This document shows positions 25,167 through 34,046 of a stretch of 64,000 nucleotides of DNA, in pieces. Origin of the DNA: Lachnospiraceae bacterium (GTDB taxonomy: Bacteria > Bacillota > Clostridia > Lachnospirales > Lachnospiraceae); the NCBI GenBank assembly GCA_016286555.1, contig JAEETA010000007.1, positions 1 to 64,000 on the forward strand, in the 5' to 3' direction. The notes under the pieces are model-generated. The model was not told where the DNA came from. It ran no database searches and saw only the letters and a program-made list of their open reading frames with translations. The translations under genes and the position numbers were made by a program. Position 1 is the stretch's first letter. Each line of letters starts with the position of its first letter.

Positions 25167-25808
25167 CTACATTCCGTACAGATGATGCTCTCTGATGTAT
25201 TCCGATACACCGGGTGGCAGGAGATCTGCGCAACCTTCCGGATCTTCCCGGATCATGGTGGATGAGATCTCGGGACCGGTAAAGCTGCAGATCCGTATCC
25301 TTGCGCCATAATCCTCTTCCAGGCGCTTTTTCGCTGCAGCGATCTGCTCCGGATCCTCGTCCCCTCTGGGCACCACCGTCAGAACGGCCTGCTCCAGGAT
25401 CTCCGCCGTCTTAAACCAGGTGTGGATGGTCAGGAGCACGTCGCTGCCGCAGACAAAATACAGTTCCACGGGCGTATCCTCGCCCAGCTCCTCTGCCAGC
25501 TGCCTGCGGATAACCCGCAGAGTGTTTACCGTATAGCTGGTGGACTCCAGGTCGACTTCCGCCCGGGAGATTTCCCAGGGGACGCGGGAATCCGCAAGAC
25601 CGGCACGGATCATGCCGATGCGGTGCTCCGCGGGAGTCACCTGCCTTCCCTCCCGCTCCTTCATATAGGGATGCCCGGTCGGGATCACGATCATCCTGTC
25701 CGGGCACAGTTCACCAAATACGTCCTCCGTCACCTGCAGATGCCCCTTGTGAAAGGGATCGAAGGTGCCGCCGAATAATGCTGCTTTGTATGCGTTCCTT
25801 ACTTCCAA
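25167..25808 (-). CDS. nadD: Nicotinate-nucleotide adenylyltransferase
   Basis: The 213-residue protein has GGTFDPFH20KGH23, the nucleotidyltransferase HxGH motif, and a C-terminal ISSTMIRED (the ISSTxxR motif). It adenylates nicotinate mononucleotide to deamido-NAD. The start appears to be TTG at 25808, preceded by GTGAGG; no ATG is available before the conserved core. It overlaps the pncA stop by 10 bases, so translation is coupled. Confidence 0.94.
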   Translation of the reverse strand: MEVRNAYKAALFGGTFDPFHKGHLQVTEDVFGELCPDRMIVIPTGHPYMKEREGRQVTPAEHRIGMIRAGLADSRVPWEISRAEVDLESTSYTVNTLRVIRRQLAEELGEDTPVELYFVCGSDVLLTIHTWFKTAEILEQAVLTVVPRGDEDPEQIAAAKKRLEEDYGARIRICSFTGPEISSTMIREDPEGCADLLPPGVSEYIREHHLYGM

Positions 25809-26356
25809 GGTTCCTCACCCTTCCCCGTAACGTGGATCTGACAGCTTTCCATGGCCTTCAGCGCATTTTCGTGGCTCTCGGGCGTCACGCCTGCGCTGCA
25901 GGAAGCGTCCACATAGATGGGGATATCGGGGCAAAATGCCTTCACCAGGAGCGCATTGCTTATGACACAGATGTCGGTACACAGTCCGAAGAGCTCGATG
26001 CTTTCGATCTCTCCCTCTTCCGCTAAGCCCGCTGCGATCTCTCCCAGCGCTTTGCTGCCGAAGGTTTCCTTATCCAGGATGGTAGGCTCCTCAAAGATTT
26101 CTGTGAGGGCGGAGTTGATCTGCCATCCTTCCGTATCCTTAATGCAATGGACCACGGGAAGATTCTTTCCTTCCTCGGTGTCCGCGTAATCCTCACCGTG
26201 GGTATCCCTGGTAAAGATCACGGTATCGCCCTCTTCCCGGGCCTTCCGCAGTTTCTCCGCGCAGCGGTCCACGATCTTTACCGCCTGCTCCGAGCCCAGG
26301 GCTCCGTCGATGAAATCCTTCTGCATATCCACAACAACGATCAGTTTTCCGGTCAT
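25799..26356 (-). CDS. pncA: Nicotinamidase
   Basis: The 185-residue protein is an isochorismatase-fold nicotinamidase: D10 in VVVDMQKDF, metal ligands D51-x-H53 and H70, K96 in LDKETFGS and catalytic C130 in LCTDIC. These give the standard D-K-C triad. It deaminates nicotinamide to nicotinate, feeding PncB. I place the start at ATG 26356, with GGGAGGAAGAG immediately upstream; a frame extending to 26611 would cross a promoter and hairpin. It is the first gene of the salvage operon. Confidence 0.93.
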   Translation of the reverse strand: MTGKLIVVVDMQKDFIDGALGSEQAVKIVDRCAEKLRKAREEGDTVIFTRDTHGEDYADTEEGKNLPVVHCIKDTEGWQINSALTEIFEEPTILDKETFGSKALGEIAAGLAEEGEIESIELFGLCTDICVISNALLVKAFCPDIPIYVDASCSAGVTPESHENALKAMESCQIHVTGKGEEPWK

Positions 26357-26413
26357 CTCTTCCTCCCTGACCGCCCGGTTTCCGGAGCGGTTCCGCATAC
26401 ACAAAAATACAAA

Positions 26414-26444
26414 GGGGACACGGGTTTGGAAAGCCCGTGTCCCC
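26414..26444 (-). terminator. Strong hairpin between the sugar ABC operon and pncA: terminator and possible attenuator
   Basis: The arms GGGGACACGGG (26414-26424) and CCCGTGTCCCC (26434-26444) make an 11-base-pair stem with a 9-base loop, followed on the minus strand by TTTGTATTTTTG. It lies downstream of the yjfF-like gene and so can end the sugar transporter transcript. A strong promoter for pncA lies upstream of it (26453-26481), so it is also at the very 5' end of the NAD operon transcript. Confidence 0.8.
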
Positions 26445-26452
26445 GTACCATT

Positions 26453-26481
26453 ACTATACTGATACTGCCGCCAAAAGTCAA
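26453..26481 (-). promoter_or_regulatory. Promoter of the NAD salvage operon
   Basis: On the minus strand TTGACT (26476-26481) and TATAGT (26453-26458) are separated by exactly 17 bases. The expected start point is about 26446, only a few bases before the 26414-26444 hairpin. There is no obvious regulator palindrome in the spacer. Confidence 0.7.
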
Positions 26482-26507
26482 AGCGGGAGACAGCTAAAAC
26501 AACCGAT

Positions 26508-27539
26508 TTATGCGGATTTCTTTTTCGCTCTCTGCCCCAGCACCACGCTCTGCAGCAGGATGAAGAAGCAAAGCATTCCGCCGGTGGTGATGCTCTGCCA
26601 CCAGGGATCATTCAGGCCGCTGGAAACCACGATCTTTTTGATGGTGGTCAGGGTCATGGTCCCGAAGAAGGAACCGATGACATTTCCCACACCGCCGGTC
26701 AGCAGCGTTCCACCGATGATGGAGGATGCGATAGCGTTCATTTCCATGCCGGCTGCGTTGGTGGCGTTGCCTGCTCCGGTGTGCATCATGAACACATATC
26801 CGGAGATACCGCTGAGGAGGCCGCTGATGAGGTAGCTCAGGAAGCGGGTACGCTTGACGTTGATACCCAGCATCAGAGCGCTCATCTGGTTACCGCCCAT
26901 TGCGTAGAAATCACGGCCCAGGCGCAGGTACTTCAGCAGGATGAAGATAAAGACGAGACACAGCAGGGCAACGATGACACCCAGCTCGATCCTGGCGGGA
27001 ACCAGGTTGCCGTTCTTCGCCACATACCCCAGCCAGGGGATCTCGATCTTCGAATCCCGGAGTCTTGCAAATCCTTCGTGATCCACCTTCTGGGGATTCA
27101 CGGAGAGGATGGTGGTCATACCTCTGGCGAAGAACATACCTGCCAGGGTGACGATGAAGGGCTGGATCTCCAGGTAACTGATAAGGAATCCCTGGACTAC
27201 GCCGAAGGCCAGTCCGATGCCCAGAGCCAGCAGAACGGAAACGAAGAGATTTCCGCCGTTATTCAGATACAGGACACAACTCATGACCACCAGGGAGGTG
27301 ACGGCACCGACGCTGATGTCGATGCCACCGCCGATCATGACGATGGTCAGGCCAAAGGTAACGATGATCAGGCTGGCGTTATCGTTCAGCATGTCGAAGA
27401 TCTGCTGCGCATGCAGGAAACCGCCGCCCAGGAAGAGCATGGCCAGAAGGTACATGCCGATGAAAATGCAGATGGTGATGGTCATCAGGAGCTGTGTATC
27501 GGTAAGGGGCTCTCTTTGAACATTCGTATTTTTTTTCAT
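26508..27539 (-). CDS. yjfF: Sugar ABC transporter permease (YjfF-like, galactofuranose type)
   Basis: The 343-residue, multi-helix protein belongs to the ribose/galactofuranose permease family: IIVTFGLTIVMIGGGIDISVGAV (helices 2-3), a conserved GFLISYLEIQPFIVTLAGMFFARG and NAIASSIIGGTLLTGGVGNV in the loop that contacts the ATPase. It is the last gene of the YtfQ-R-T-YjfF set, one base after the ytfT-like gene. Galactofuranose specificity rests on gene order and similarity, not on a test. Confidence 0.88.
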   Translation of the reverse strand: MKKNTNVQREPLTDTQLLMTITICIFIGMYLLAMLFLGGGFLHAQQIFDMLNDNASLIIVTFGLTIVMIGGGIDISVGAVTSLVVMSCVLYLNNGGNLFVSVLLALGIGLAFGVVQGFLISYLEIQPFIVTLAGMFFARGMTTILSVNPQKVDHEGFARLRDSKIEIPWLGYVAKNGNLVPARIELGVIVALLCLVFIFILLKYLRLGRDFYAMGGNQMSALMLGINVKRTRFLSYLISGLLSGISGYVFMMHTGAGNATNAAGMEMNAIASSIIGGTLLTGGVGNVIGSFFGTMTLTTIKKIVVSSGLNDPWWQSITTGGMLCFFILLQSVVLGQRAKKKSA

Positions 27540-27540
27540 T

Positions 27541-28620
27541 TTACTGAGCTCCTTTCGTCAAGTTTTCCGCCTTGGCGGTACGCAGCTGACTCATCAGCTT
27601 CGAAACGCGGGCTTTGACCACAGGAGATCCGATCACCACCAGCAAAATGATCACGATGGCTTTGTAGGCTTTGACATCCGTGGAGGAGACCTTCATCGCA
27701 TACAGGGTGATGGTCAGCATCTGGATGACATACGCGCCGAGGATACTGCCGCCGATCTTGAACTTACCGCCGCCCAGGTTGTTACCGCCGATGGCTACGG
27801 CAAGAATGGTATCCATCTCAACATCCAGAAGCAGTGTCTCGTGGTTAATGAGGCCCAGGCGGCTGACGCCGATGGTGCCTGCGATGGCTACGCAGATGCC
27901 CAGGATGATGAAGGACAGAAGCTTAATGAACGTGGAATTGATACCGTTCAGTCGGGCTGCACTTCCGTTGATGCCCACGGACTGAGTAAAGAGCTCCAGG
28001 GATGTGAAGTGGAACAGCAACCGGAACAGAATGGCAGCCAGCACCACGATCAGCACGGGGGTGGGGATGGGGATCCCGGGAATAAAGCTTCCGATGCCGG
28101 AGATGATGGGGCTGCTTACGGTAGGAGTCGCGCCGCCGTTGATCCAGTATGCGATGGAACGACCGCAGGTGTAGAGGATCAATGTGGCGATCATGGGTTG
28201 GATCTTAAACACCGCAACCAGGGTGCCGTTGAAGGTACCGAAAAGCATTGCCACGATGCAGGCGGAAATGAATGCCAGCACCACGGTTCCTCCGGTGATG
28301 GAGGGCATGGACTTCAGGATCTTCACAAAGACGCTTCCGGCGATGGCCGCGGCTGCGCCGACGGAAATATCCTGTCCGCCGCAGGCTGCGGTCACCAGAG
28401 TCATACCCATGGCCAGGATCGCCAGCTCGCTGGCACCGTTGATGATACTGATGAGGTTGCCGGACAAAACGATATTGCCGTCATTGTTGTGCATGATCCC
28501 GATGCTAAAGAAGCTGGGATCCCGGAACAGATTGAAGATCACCAGGAGGGCGATGGCCACCAGAGGGATGGTCAGCTGTCCGAGGCCGCCGCTAAAGACT
28601 TTTTTCGTTTGATTTTTCAT
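27541..28620 (-). CDS. ytfT: Sugar ABC transporter permease (YtfT-like)
   Basis: The 359-residue membrane protein has the family signature VTAACGGQDISVGAAAAIAGSV and a matching EAA-like loop, TILAVAIGGNNLGGGKFKIGGS. It forms the channel with the YjfF-like partner. It starts two bases downstream of the ATPase gene stop. Confidence 0.88.
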   Translation of the reverse strand: MKNQTKKVFSGGLGQLTIPLVAIALLVIFNLFRDPSFFSIGIMHNNDGNIVLSGNLISIINGASELAILAMGMTLVTAACGGQDISVGAAAAIAGSVFVKILKSMPSITGGTVVLAFISACIVAMLFGTFNGTLVAVFKIQPMIATLILYTCGRSIAYWINGGATPTVSSPIISGIGSFIPGIPIPTPVLIVVLAAILFRLLFHFTSLELFTQSVGINGSAARLNGINSTFIKLLSFIILGICVAIAGTIGVSRLGLINHETLLLDVEMDTILAVAIGGNNLGGGKFKIGGSILGAYVIQMLTITLYAMKVSSTDVKAYKAIVIILLVVIGSPVVKARVSKLMSQLRTAKAENLTKGAQ

Positions 28621-28622
28621 CT

Positions 28623-30122
28623 TTAACTCTCACCTCCCGCAATGGTCTTCATCACCTGTGCCTGATTCAGGTCTTTTCCCTTCAGCTCGCCCACGATATG
28701 CCGGTCACGCATGACGATAAGGCGGCTGCAGGTACGGAGCATCTCCTCCACCTCGGAGGAGATAAAGGTCACGCTGACGCCCTCTTCCGCGAGTTTGAGC
28801 ACCAGCTTCTGGATCTCCAGTTTGGTTCCCACATCGATTCCTCTGGTAGGCTCATCCAGGATCAGGTAGTCCGGATGGGTCAGGAGCCAGCGGGCCAGAA
28901 TGACTTTCTGCTGGTTGCCGCCGCTCAAGGATCCCACGGGGGTCTCGCGGCTGGCGGTCTTGATGTTCAGAACCTTGATGTATTCGTCGGCGAAGGCTTC
29001 CGCTTCGCTCCTTCGGATGGGCTTGAAAAATCCGTTCATGACCTGGAGCGCCAGGATGATATTCTCGCGAACACTGAGTTCTGCGATGATGCCGTCCCGT
29101 TTCCGATCCTCTGCCAGATAGCCGATGCCGTTCTTCATGGCATCGATGGGCTTGGTGATCTTTACCGGATCTCCCTTGATCTTGATGGTTCCGCCGCTAA
29201 CCTTGTCGGCACCGAAGATAGCTCTGACACTCTCGCTTCGGCCGGAACCCAGCAGGCCGGTGAATCCGTTTACCTCTCCCTTCCGGATGGAGAAGTCGAA
29301 AGGAAGTGCGTCGGAGCTGGACAGGTTTTTCGCCTCATAGAAGACCTCACCGGCCTCGTGATCCTTGTCCTCGGACTCGCTGAGGGCACTGAGCTCATCC
29401 AGTTCCTTACCGATCATCTTCGCCACCAGCTCCACCTGAGGAAGTTCTTCCGTCAGATACTCTCCCACCAGTTCGCCGTTGCGAAGGACCGTGATCCGGT
29501 CGCTGACCTCGTACACCTGCTCCAGGAAATGGGTAACGAAAATGATACCTACGCCCTGGCTCTTCAGATCCTTCATCAGATCGAAGAGCATGTTCACTTC
29601 CTTGTCATCCAGGGAAGATGTGGGCTCGTCCAGGATCAGGACCTTACATTTCATATCCACGGCCCGGGCGATGGCCACCATCTGCTGCACCGCAAGGGAG
29701 CAGTCTCCCAGCTGCTGGCTGCTTCTGGCAGGGATTCCCAGGCTGTCCAGGATCGCTCCGGCACGCTTCTCATATTCCTTGTGCTTCACCCAGGCACTGT
29801 CTTCCCGACCGATATACATATTTTCCGCTACCGTCAGGTTCGGACAGAGGGTGATCTCCTGGTATACCGTGCTGATTCCTTTCATTTGCGCATCCTGCGG
29901 GGAACGGATGCTGACTTTATTCCCTTCCAGGCTGATCTCACCGCCGTCCATCTGATAGACGCCGGTCAGGATCTTGATCAGTGTGGATTTGCCGGCTCCG
30001 TTCTCTCCCATGAGCGCATGGATCTCTCCCTTCCTCAGAGTGAAATCCACACCGCCCAGTGCTCTTACGCCGGGGAAGTTCTTTTCAATCCCGCGCATTT
30101 GCAGCAAGCAATTGTCCTGCAT
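28623..30122 (-). CDS. ytfR: Sugar ABC transporter ATP-binding protein, tandem domains (YtfR-like)
   Basis: The 499-residue protein has two ABC domains. The first has Walker A GENGAGKST and a DEPTSSLDD Walker B region. The second has a degenerate Walker A (GLLGSGRSES), the ABC signature LSGGNQQKV and DEPTRGIDVG. This tandem layout with one degenerate site is standard for RbsA/MglA/YtfR proteins. The ATG is preceded by AGGAGG, itself directly after a hairpin with a run of T, so its expression may be limited relative to the binding protein. Confidence 0.92.
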   Translation of the reverse strand: MQDNCLLQMRGIEKNFPGVRALGGVDFTLRKGEIHALMGENGAGKSTLIKILTGVYQMDGGEISLEGNKVSIRSPQDAQMKGISTVYQEITLCPNLTVAENMYIGREDSAWVKHKEYEKRAGAILDSLGIPARSSQQLGDCSLAVQQMVAIARAVDMKCKVLILDEPTSSLDDKEVNMLFDLMKDLKSQGVGIIFVTHFLEQVYEVSDRITVLRNGELVGEYLTEELPQVELVAKMIGKELDELSALSESEDKDHEAGEVFYEAKNLSSSDALPFDFSIRKGEVNGFTGLLGSGRSESVRAIFGADKVSGGTIKIKGDPVKITKPIDAMKNGIGYLAEDRKRDGIIAELSVRENIILALQVMNGFFKPIRRSEAEAFADEYIKVLNIKTASRETPVGSLSGGNQQKVILARWLLTHPDYLILDEPTRGIDVGTKLEIQKLVLKLAEEGVSVTFISSEVEEMLRTCSRLIVMRDRHIVGELKGKDLNQAQVMKTIAGGES

Positions 30123-30135
30123 ACTTTACCTCCTA

Positions 30136-30178
30136 AAAAGGCGCAGCCAGAGCTGTTTCTATACAGCCCAGCTGCGCC
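30136..30178 (-). terminator. Intercistronic hairpin between ytfQ and ytfR (partial terminator)
   Basis: The arms GGCGCAGC (30140-30147) and GCTGCGCC (30171-30178), plus inner GCTG/CAGC pairing, form a long interrupted stem. On the minus strand it is followed by TTTTT and then at once by the AGGAGG of the ATPase gene. A partial terminator or 3'-protecting hairpin here would give more binding protein than transporter. Confidence 0.8.
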
Positions 30179-30198
30179 AGTCGGGTCTAATTCATGAA

Positions 30199-31191
30199 TT
30201 ATTCGCCCAGTCCATAGGTGTCGATGTCAGCCTGGGTAATGGTCTTAGCGTCGAAGCCCTTCTCCTGGTTGATGATCTTCTTGGAAGAAGCGGTGGTGTT
30301 GCCCTTGATCAGGTCGCTGATGATCTGTGCCTGGAAGGGGCTGCACTGTCCGTCATAGTTCCATGCGCCTGCCAGAAGTTCTCTGAGTGCCCACTTGTTG
30401 CAGTCAAAGCCCATAACGATGACCTTGCCGTCAACACCGTGAGTGATACCTGCTTCGTCAAGAGCTGCAACTGCGCCCTTAGCCATACCGTCGTTCTCAG
30501 CATAGATAACGTTGAAATCTTCGCCGCTGTTGATAACGGACTCAACGATCTTCTTAGCCTCTGCCTCGTCCCAGGTAGCGGTCTGCTGAACAACCTTGTT
30601 CATCTTGCCGGATGCGAACTGCTCGTCCAGAGCACCGGTACGTCCGATCTGAGCGTCGGAACCCATAGCACCCTGGATGTGGATGACGTTGTACTCGCTC
30701 AGATCCTGGCCCAGCAGCCAGTTCACAGCGGTCTCACCTTCCTTAGCCATGTCGGATACGACTGCTGCTTCGTAAAGGCTCTCGTCAACATCGATCATAC
30801 GGTCGAACAGGTAAACCTTGATGCCTGCTTCCTGTGCTTTTCTGAGGACTTCGTCCCAGCCGGTGGTCTCGGCTGCGGAGATCAGAAGGTAATCAACTCC
30901 CTCAGTGATGAAGCCCTGAGCTGCCTGAAGCTGCTCATCGTTCTTAAGGCTGTAGAAGGTCTTCAGATCATAGCCGTTTGCTGCGGAGAAGACTGCTTCC
31001 ATATCCTTAACGTTTGCCTCGCGATAACCGGACTCGGAAGGCGGGTTGTTAACAACGCCGACCTTGATGGTGCCGGAAGAGGGCGAAGACGATGCGGTGC
31101 TTGCGGTTTCGCCACTGCCGGATCCGCATGCCGTCAGTGCCATGCTGGCTACGAGCGTAGCAGCAAGTACAAGTGCTTTAAACCTTTTCAT
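30199..31191 (-). CDS. ytfQ: Sugar ABC substrate-binding lipoprotein (YtfQ-like)
   Basis: The 330-residue protein has a signal peptide with lipobox LTACG (Cys at about residue 22), then a serine-rich linker and a periplasmic-binding type I domain: VGVVNNPPSESGYREANVKDM, ITEGVDYLLISAAETTGWDEVL, YLFDRMIDVDE and EDFNVIYAENDGMAKGAVAAL. The last blocks are typical of the galactofuranose binder YtfQ. GGAGGG lies upstream of the ATG. It is first in the transporter operon. The 150-base region upstream (31192-31342) has no clear consensus promoter; TTTACC-17-TATCGT is the best I can offer. Confidence 0.9.
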   Translation of the reverse strand: MKRFKALVLAATLVASMALTACGSGSGETASTASSSPSSGTIKVGVVNNPPSESGYREANVKDMEAVFSAANGYDLKTFYSLKNDEQLQAAQGFITEGVDYLLISAAETTGWDEVLRKAQEAGIKVYLFDRMIDVDESLYEAAVVSDMAKEGETAVNWLLGQDLSEYNVIHIQGAMGSDAQIGRTGALDEQFASGKMNKVVQQTATWDEAEAKKIVESVINSGEDFNVIYAENDGMAKGAVAALDEAGITHGVDGKVIVMGFDCNKWALRELLAGAWNYDGQCSPFQAQIISDLIKGNTTASSKKIINQEKGFDAKTITQADIDTYGLGE

Positions 31192-31342
31192 TTACTTTCC
31201 CTCCAATCATTTCCACGGCGACGCACTGCCGCCGACTGTCTGAGAATACGATAACGGATTTGGACGGGAAGGTAAATCAAGGTTCATTTTGTTTCGGTTG
31301 AAAATCATATCGGATTCTGCCGGGCGGTTTGTTTTCGTTTTA

Positions 31343-32590
31343 TCACGGTTGATTTTGATGCTGCGTCCGATATTCGGAGGGGGTGACTCCCGTATTTTTC
31401 TTAAAAATATAACTGAAATAGTGGGCGTCGTTGTAGCCTACCTCATGGGCGATCTGGGAACTCTTCAGCTGCGTGGTGCGCAGGAGCTCCTTGGCCTTGC
31501 TGAGCCGCAGGTAGATGAGATACTCCGTAAAGGTCTGGCCGTTCTGCTGGGAAAAGACGGTGGAAAAGCGGCTGTTGCTCATGCCCACCGCTCTGGCCAC
31601 ATCCTGGAGCATCAGGCTGGGATTGGTGAAATTCCCCGCCATATACATTTTTGCATCACTGATGACGGAGGGCACTTCACCGGAGACCTCGCCCATCTCC
31701 CGGGTTCCCAGGATAATGGCATTTTCTTCCGGCCGCTCCGTCAAAAGGTGGCGGATGTGACGTGCTGTCTGAAAGCTGTAGAGGATCCGCTCGGGCTCCT
31801 CAACGATCTCGCCGATGCCTACCCGGATCCCGGTGCATTCGGAACGTTCCAGCTCCCGCACCAGAGAGGAAGCAAAGGCGTAGGCCCGCTCCTCCGTATC
31901 CTCAGCGGTATCCCCCAGCACCAGAAGCCTGGTGCCCACACGGCCGGGAGAAACATGCAAAATGCCGCTGCTGCCCTCCGCGAAGGCTGCAATGGCCTGC
32001 TGCCCCTCAGCCACGGGAGAAAAAGCCGCATCGATCACCGCGTAATAGGGTGCGGGGACGGGGACGCCCATCCCTGCCAGTTCCTTCAGCACACCCGGTG
32101 CATCCTCCTGAGCCGCTTCATCATTAAAGAGAGATGCGATGAGCTTCTCCTTCAGGATCTTGCCGCCATTCCCCATACGTGCCTGCAGGCTGGCTGCGTG
32201 CTCCAGGGTCTTTCGCTCCTCCCGGAGCTGATTGCTGACCTTGTCCAGCACATTTCGCAGATCCTGAGCATTGATGGGCTTCACCAGGTATTCCCGGACG
32301 CCCAGCTGAATACACTGACGGGCGTATTCGAACTCGTCATAGCCGCTGAGAACGATGATGCCGATCCAGGGCATCTGCCCCCGGAGAACCCTGCAGAGCT
32401 CCAGTCCGTCCATAAAGGGCATTTTGATATCCGTGATGACGATGTCCGGGTTGGTATCCCGGATCATGGGGATGGCCATCTCTCCGTCGGGGGCTTCCCC
32501 CACCAGGGTATAGGGGGTCTCGTCCCAGGGAAAGGACTCCCGGATCCCCTCTCTGACAACGATCTCATCGTCAGCCAAAAACACTTTCAT
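31343..32590 (-). CDS. YesN-type response regulator with AraC DNA-binding domain
   Basis: The 415-residue protein starts with a receiver domain, MKVFLADDEIVVREGIRES, with the phospho-acceptor Asp in VITDIKMPFMDG. A central region of about 180 residues follows. A C-terminal AraC-type double helix-turn-helix is clear: SNSRFSTVFSQQNGQTFTEY and IAHEVGYNDAHYFSYIFKKNTG. It overlaps the kinase gene by 20 bases. It very likely activates the ytfQ-type operon that begins 152 bases downstream on the same strand. Confidence 0.92.
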   Translation of the reverse strand: MKVFLADDEIVVREGIRESFPWDETPYTLVGEAPDGEMAIPMIRDTNPDIVITDIKMPFMDGLELCRVLRGQMPWIGIIVLSGYDEFEYARQCIQLGVREYLVKPINAQDLRNVLDKVSNQLREERKTLEHAASLQARMGNGGKILKEKLIASLFNDEAAQEDAPGVLKELAGMGVPVPAPYYAVIDAAFSPVAEGQQAIAAFAEGSSGILHVSPGRVGTRLLVLGDTAEDTEERAYAFASSLVRELERSECTGIRVGIGEIVEEPERILYSFQTARHIRHLLTERPEENAIILGTREMGEVSGEVPSVISDAKMYMAGNFTNPSLMLQDVARAVGMSNSRFSTVFSQQNGQTFTEYLIYLRLSKAKELLRTTQLKSSQIAHEVGYNDAHYFSYIFKKNTGVTPSEYRTQHQNQP

Positions 32591-34037
32591 CCTCGAAAAT
32601 CTCCTCTCTGGTCCTGCAGGGGACGCTGAACGATACTTCCGTGCCCTCAGGGCTGCTTTCGATCTGCAGACCCTCGGGCTGATTGTAGTACAGGCGGATC
32701 CGCATGTTCACGTTCACCAGGCCGAAACCTCCGCCGCCCTCGCTGACGGTGGGTTGCTCCTTTTTCATCCGTTCGTTCAGTGCCCGCAGCTGCTCCGCCG
32801 TCATGCCGGAGCCCGTGTCCTTTACCCGGAATACCAGGCATCCCTCCTCCATCCGGCCGGAAACCAGGATGGTACCGCCGCCCCTCTTGATCTTGATGCC
32901 GTGGTACAGGGCATTTTCCACCAGGGGCTGCAGCAGCAGCTTTAAGATATAGTACTCTCCGATGTCATCAGGAATGTCGATCTCGTAGCGCATGATGTCG
33001 CGATAGCGGGTCTGCTGGATCTTAAGATATCCCTCGATATGCTTTTTCTCCTGGCTGATGGGGATCCAGTCCGCGCCGGAGGAAAGGCTGATGCGGAAAA
33101 AGTCGCTTAAGGAACTGGTCAGCTGAATGACCTCCCGCATTTCTCCCGCCTCTGCCTTCCATACGATGGCGTCCAGCGTATTATAGAGGAAATGGGGATT
33201 GATCTGGGCCTGGAGGGTACGGAGCTCTGCTTTTCTCAGCTTTCTCGCATCCTCCACACTCTTGTCCATCATGGCTTCCAGCCGGTCCGCCATGGTATTG
33301 ACCTGCAATGTCAGGTTTCGAAGTTCCGTCACGTCCGTGTCGGGCAGTCTGGCATCCAGGGTTCCTTCCGCCAGCACTCCCGCCACCTGCTCCAGCCGCT
33401 CGATGGGCTGCCGGACTGCAGCCGCGGTGATCTTCATGGAGCGCCGCCTGTACCAGATGGACGCTGCCAGGATCAGCACTTCCGCAACGGCCGTCAGCAC
33501 GATGACCCAAAGGAGGCTCACGCTCATCTGCGCCGTGGAGGTGATCTCCTGGGCAATGTAATCATTCAGCATGCTGTCCACCAGAGAAGCCACGCCACGG
33601 ACTTCTCCCAGCACCGCTTCGTTTTCCACCACCGGCACCTGATCCGCCAGATTGTCCCGGATCTGATCCACGTAGTTCTCCAGGGTCTGCATGGTCCTGC
33701 TGGCCACGATCAGGGAGAGACGATTCTCCTGTCCCGTTCGCTCGGTGATGAGATCGATAGTAGCATCCACCTCGTGGATCAGCGGATAGATTCCGCTCTC
33801 CGCGAAAGTCTCCCTGCCGCTGACGATGTTCCATGCGCTCTCAGGGATCTGCTCCGCCACCACCGTTTTCAGATTGGCGATGGTCTCCATGCGCACGATG
33901 GCGCTGTGGTATTTCCAGGCGTAAAACAGCATGAGGACCAGACTGATGATGATGGGGGTTACCAGCATCAGCACCAGCCGGTGGCTGAGGTTCTCGAACC
34001 GACCGAGGATACTTTTTTCCTTCTGTACTCGTTCCAT
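32571..34037 (-). CDS. YesM-type sensor histidine kinase
   Basis: The 488-residue protein has a membrane helix at about residues 20-42, an external domain of about 140 residues and a second helix near 190. HAMP, a His_kinase domain with INPHFLYNTLDAIVWKAEAGE, and HATPase_c ending GGGGFGLVNVNMRIRLYY follow. It is the partner of the YesN-type regulator. It starts 9 bases after the binding-protein gene stop, so binding protein, kinase and regulator form a three-component sensor, presumably for a sugar. Confidence 0.92.
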   Translation of the reverse strand: MERVQKEKSILGRFENLSHRLVLMLVTPIIISLVLMLFYAWKYHSAIVRMETIANLKTVVAEQIPESAWNIVSGRETFAESGIYPLIHEVDATIDLITERTGQENRLSLIVASRTMQTLENYVDQIRDNLADQVPVVENEAVLGEVRGVASLVDSMLNDYIAQEITSTAQMSVSLLWVIVLTAVAEVLILAASIWYRRRSMKITAAAVRQPIERLEQVAGVLAEGTLDARLPDTDVTELRNLTLQVNTMADRLEAMMDKSVEDARKLRKAELRTLQAQINPHFLYNTLDAIVWKAEAGEMREVIQLTSSLSDFFRISLSSGADWIPISQEKKHIEGYLKIQQTRYRDIMRYEIDIPDDIGEYYILKLLLQPLVENALYHGIKIKRGGGTILVSGRMEEGCLVFRVKDTGSGMTAEQLRALNERMKKEQPTVSEGGGGFGLVNVNMRIRLYYNQPEGLQIESSPEGTEVSFSVPCRTREEIFEDESVFG

Positions 34038-34046
34038 GCGCCGTCC

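Noticed and set aside
26357-26611. N-terminal extension of the nicotinamidase to 26611
   Set aside because: The extension has no family similarity, crosses the promoter and the 26414-26444 hairpin, and a strong ribosome binding site sits before ATG 26356.
28698-30197. 499-codon plus-strand open frame opposite the sugar ABC ATPase
   Set aside because: It mirrors an obvious tandem ABC ATPase and contains no motif of its own.
31192-31342. Catabolite-repression (cre) site or clear YesN operator upstream of the ytfQ-like gene
   Set aside because: No convincing cre consensus or direct repeat was found by eye; a weak promoter candidate is all that can be claimed.
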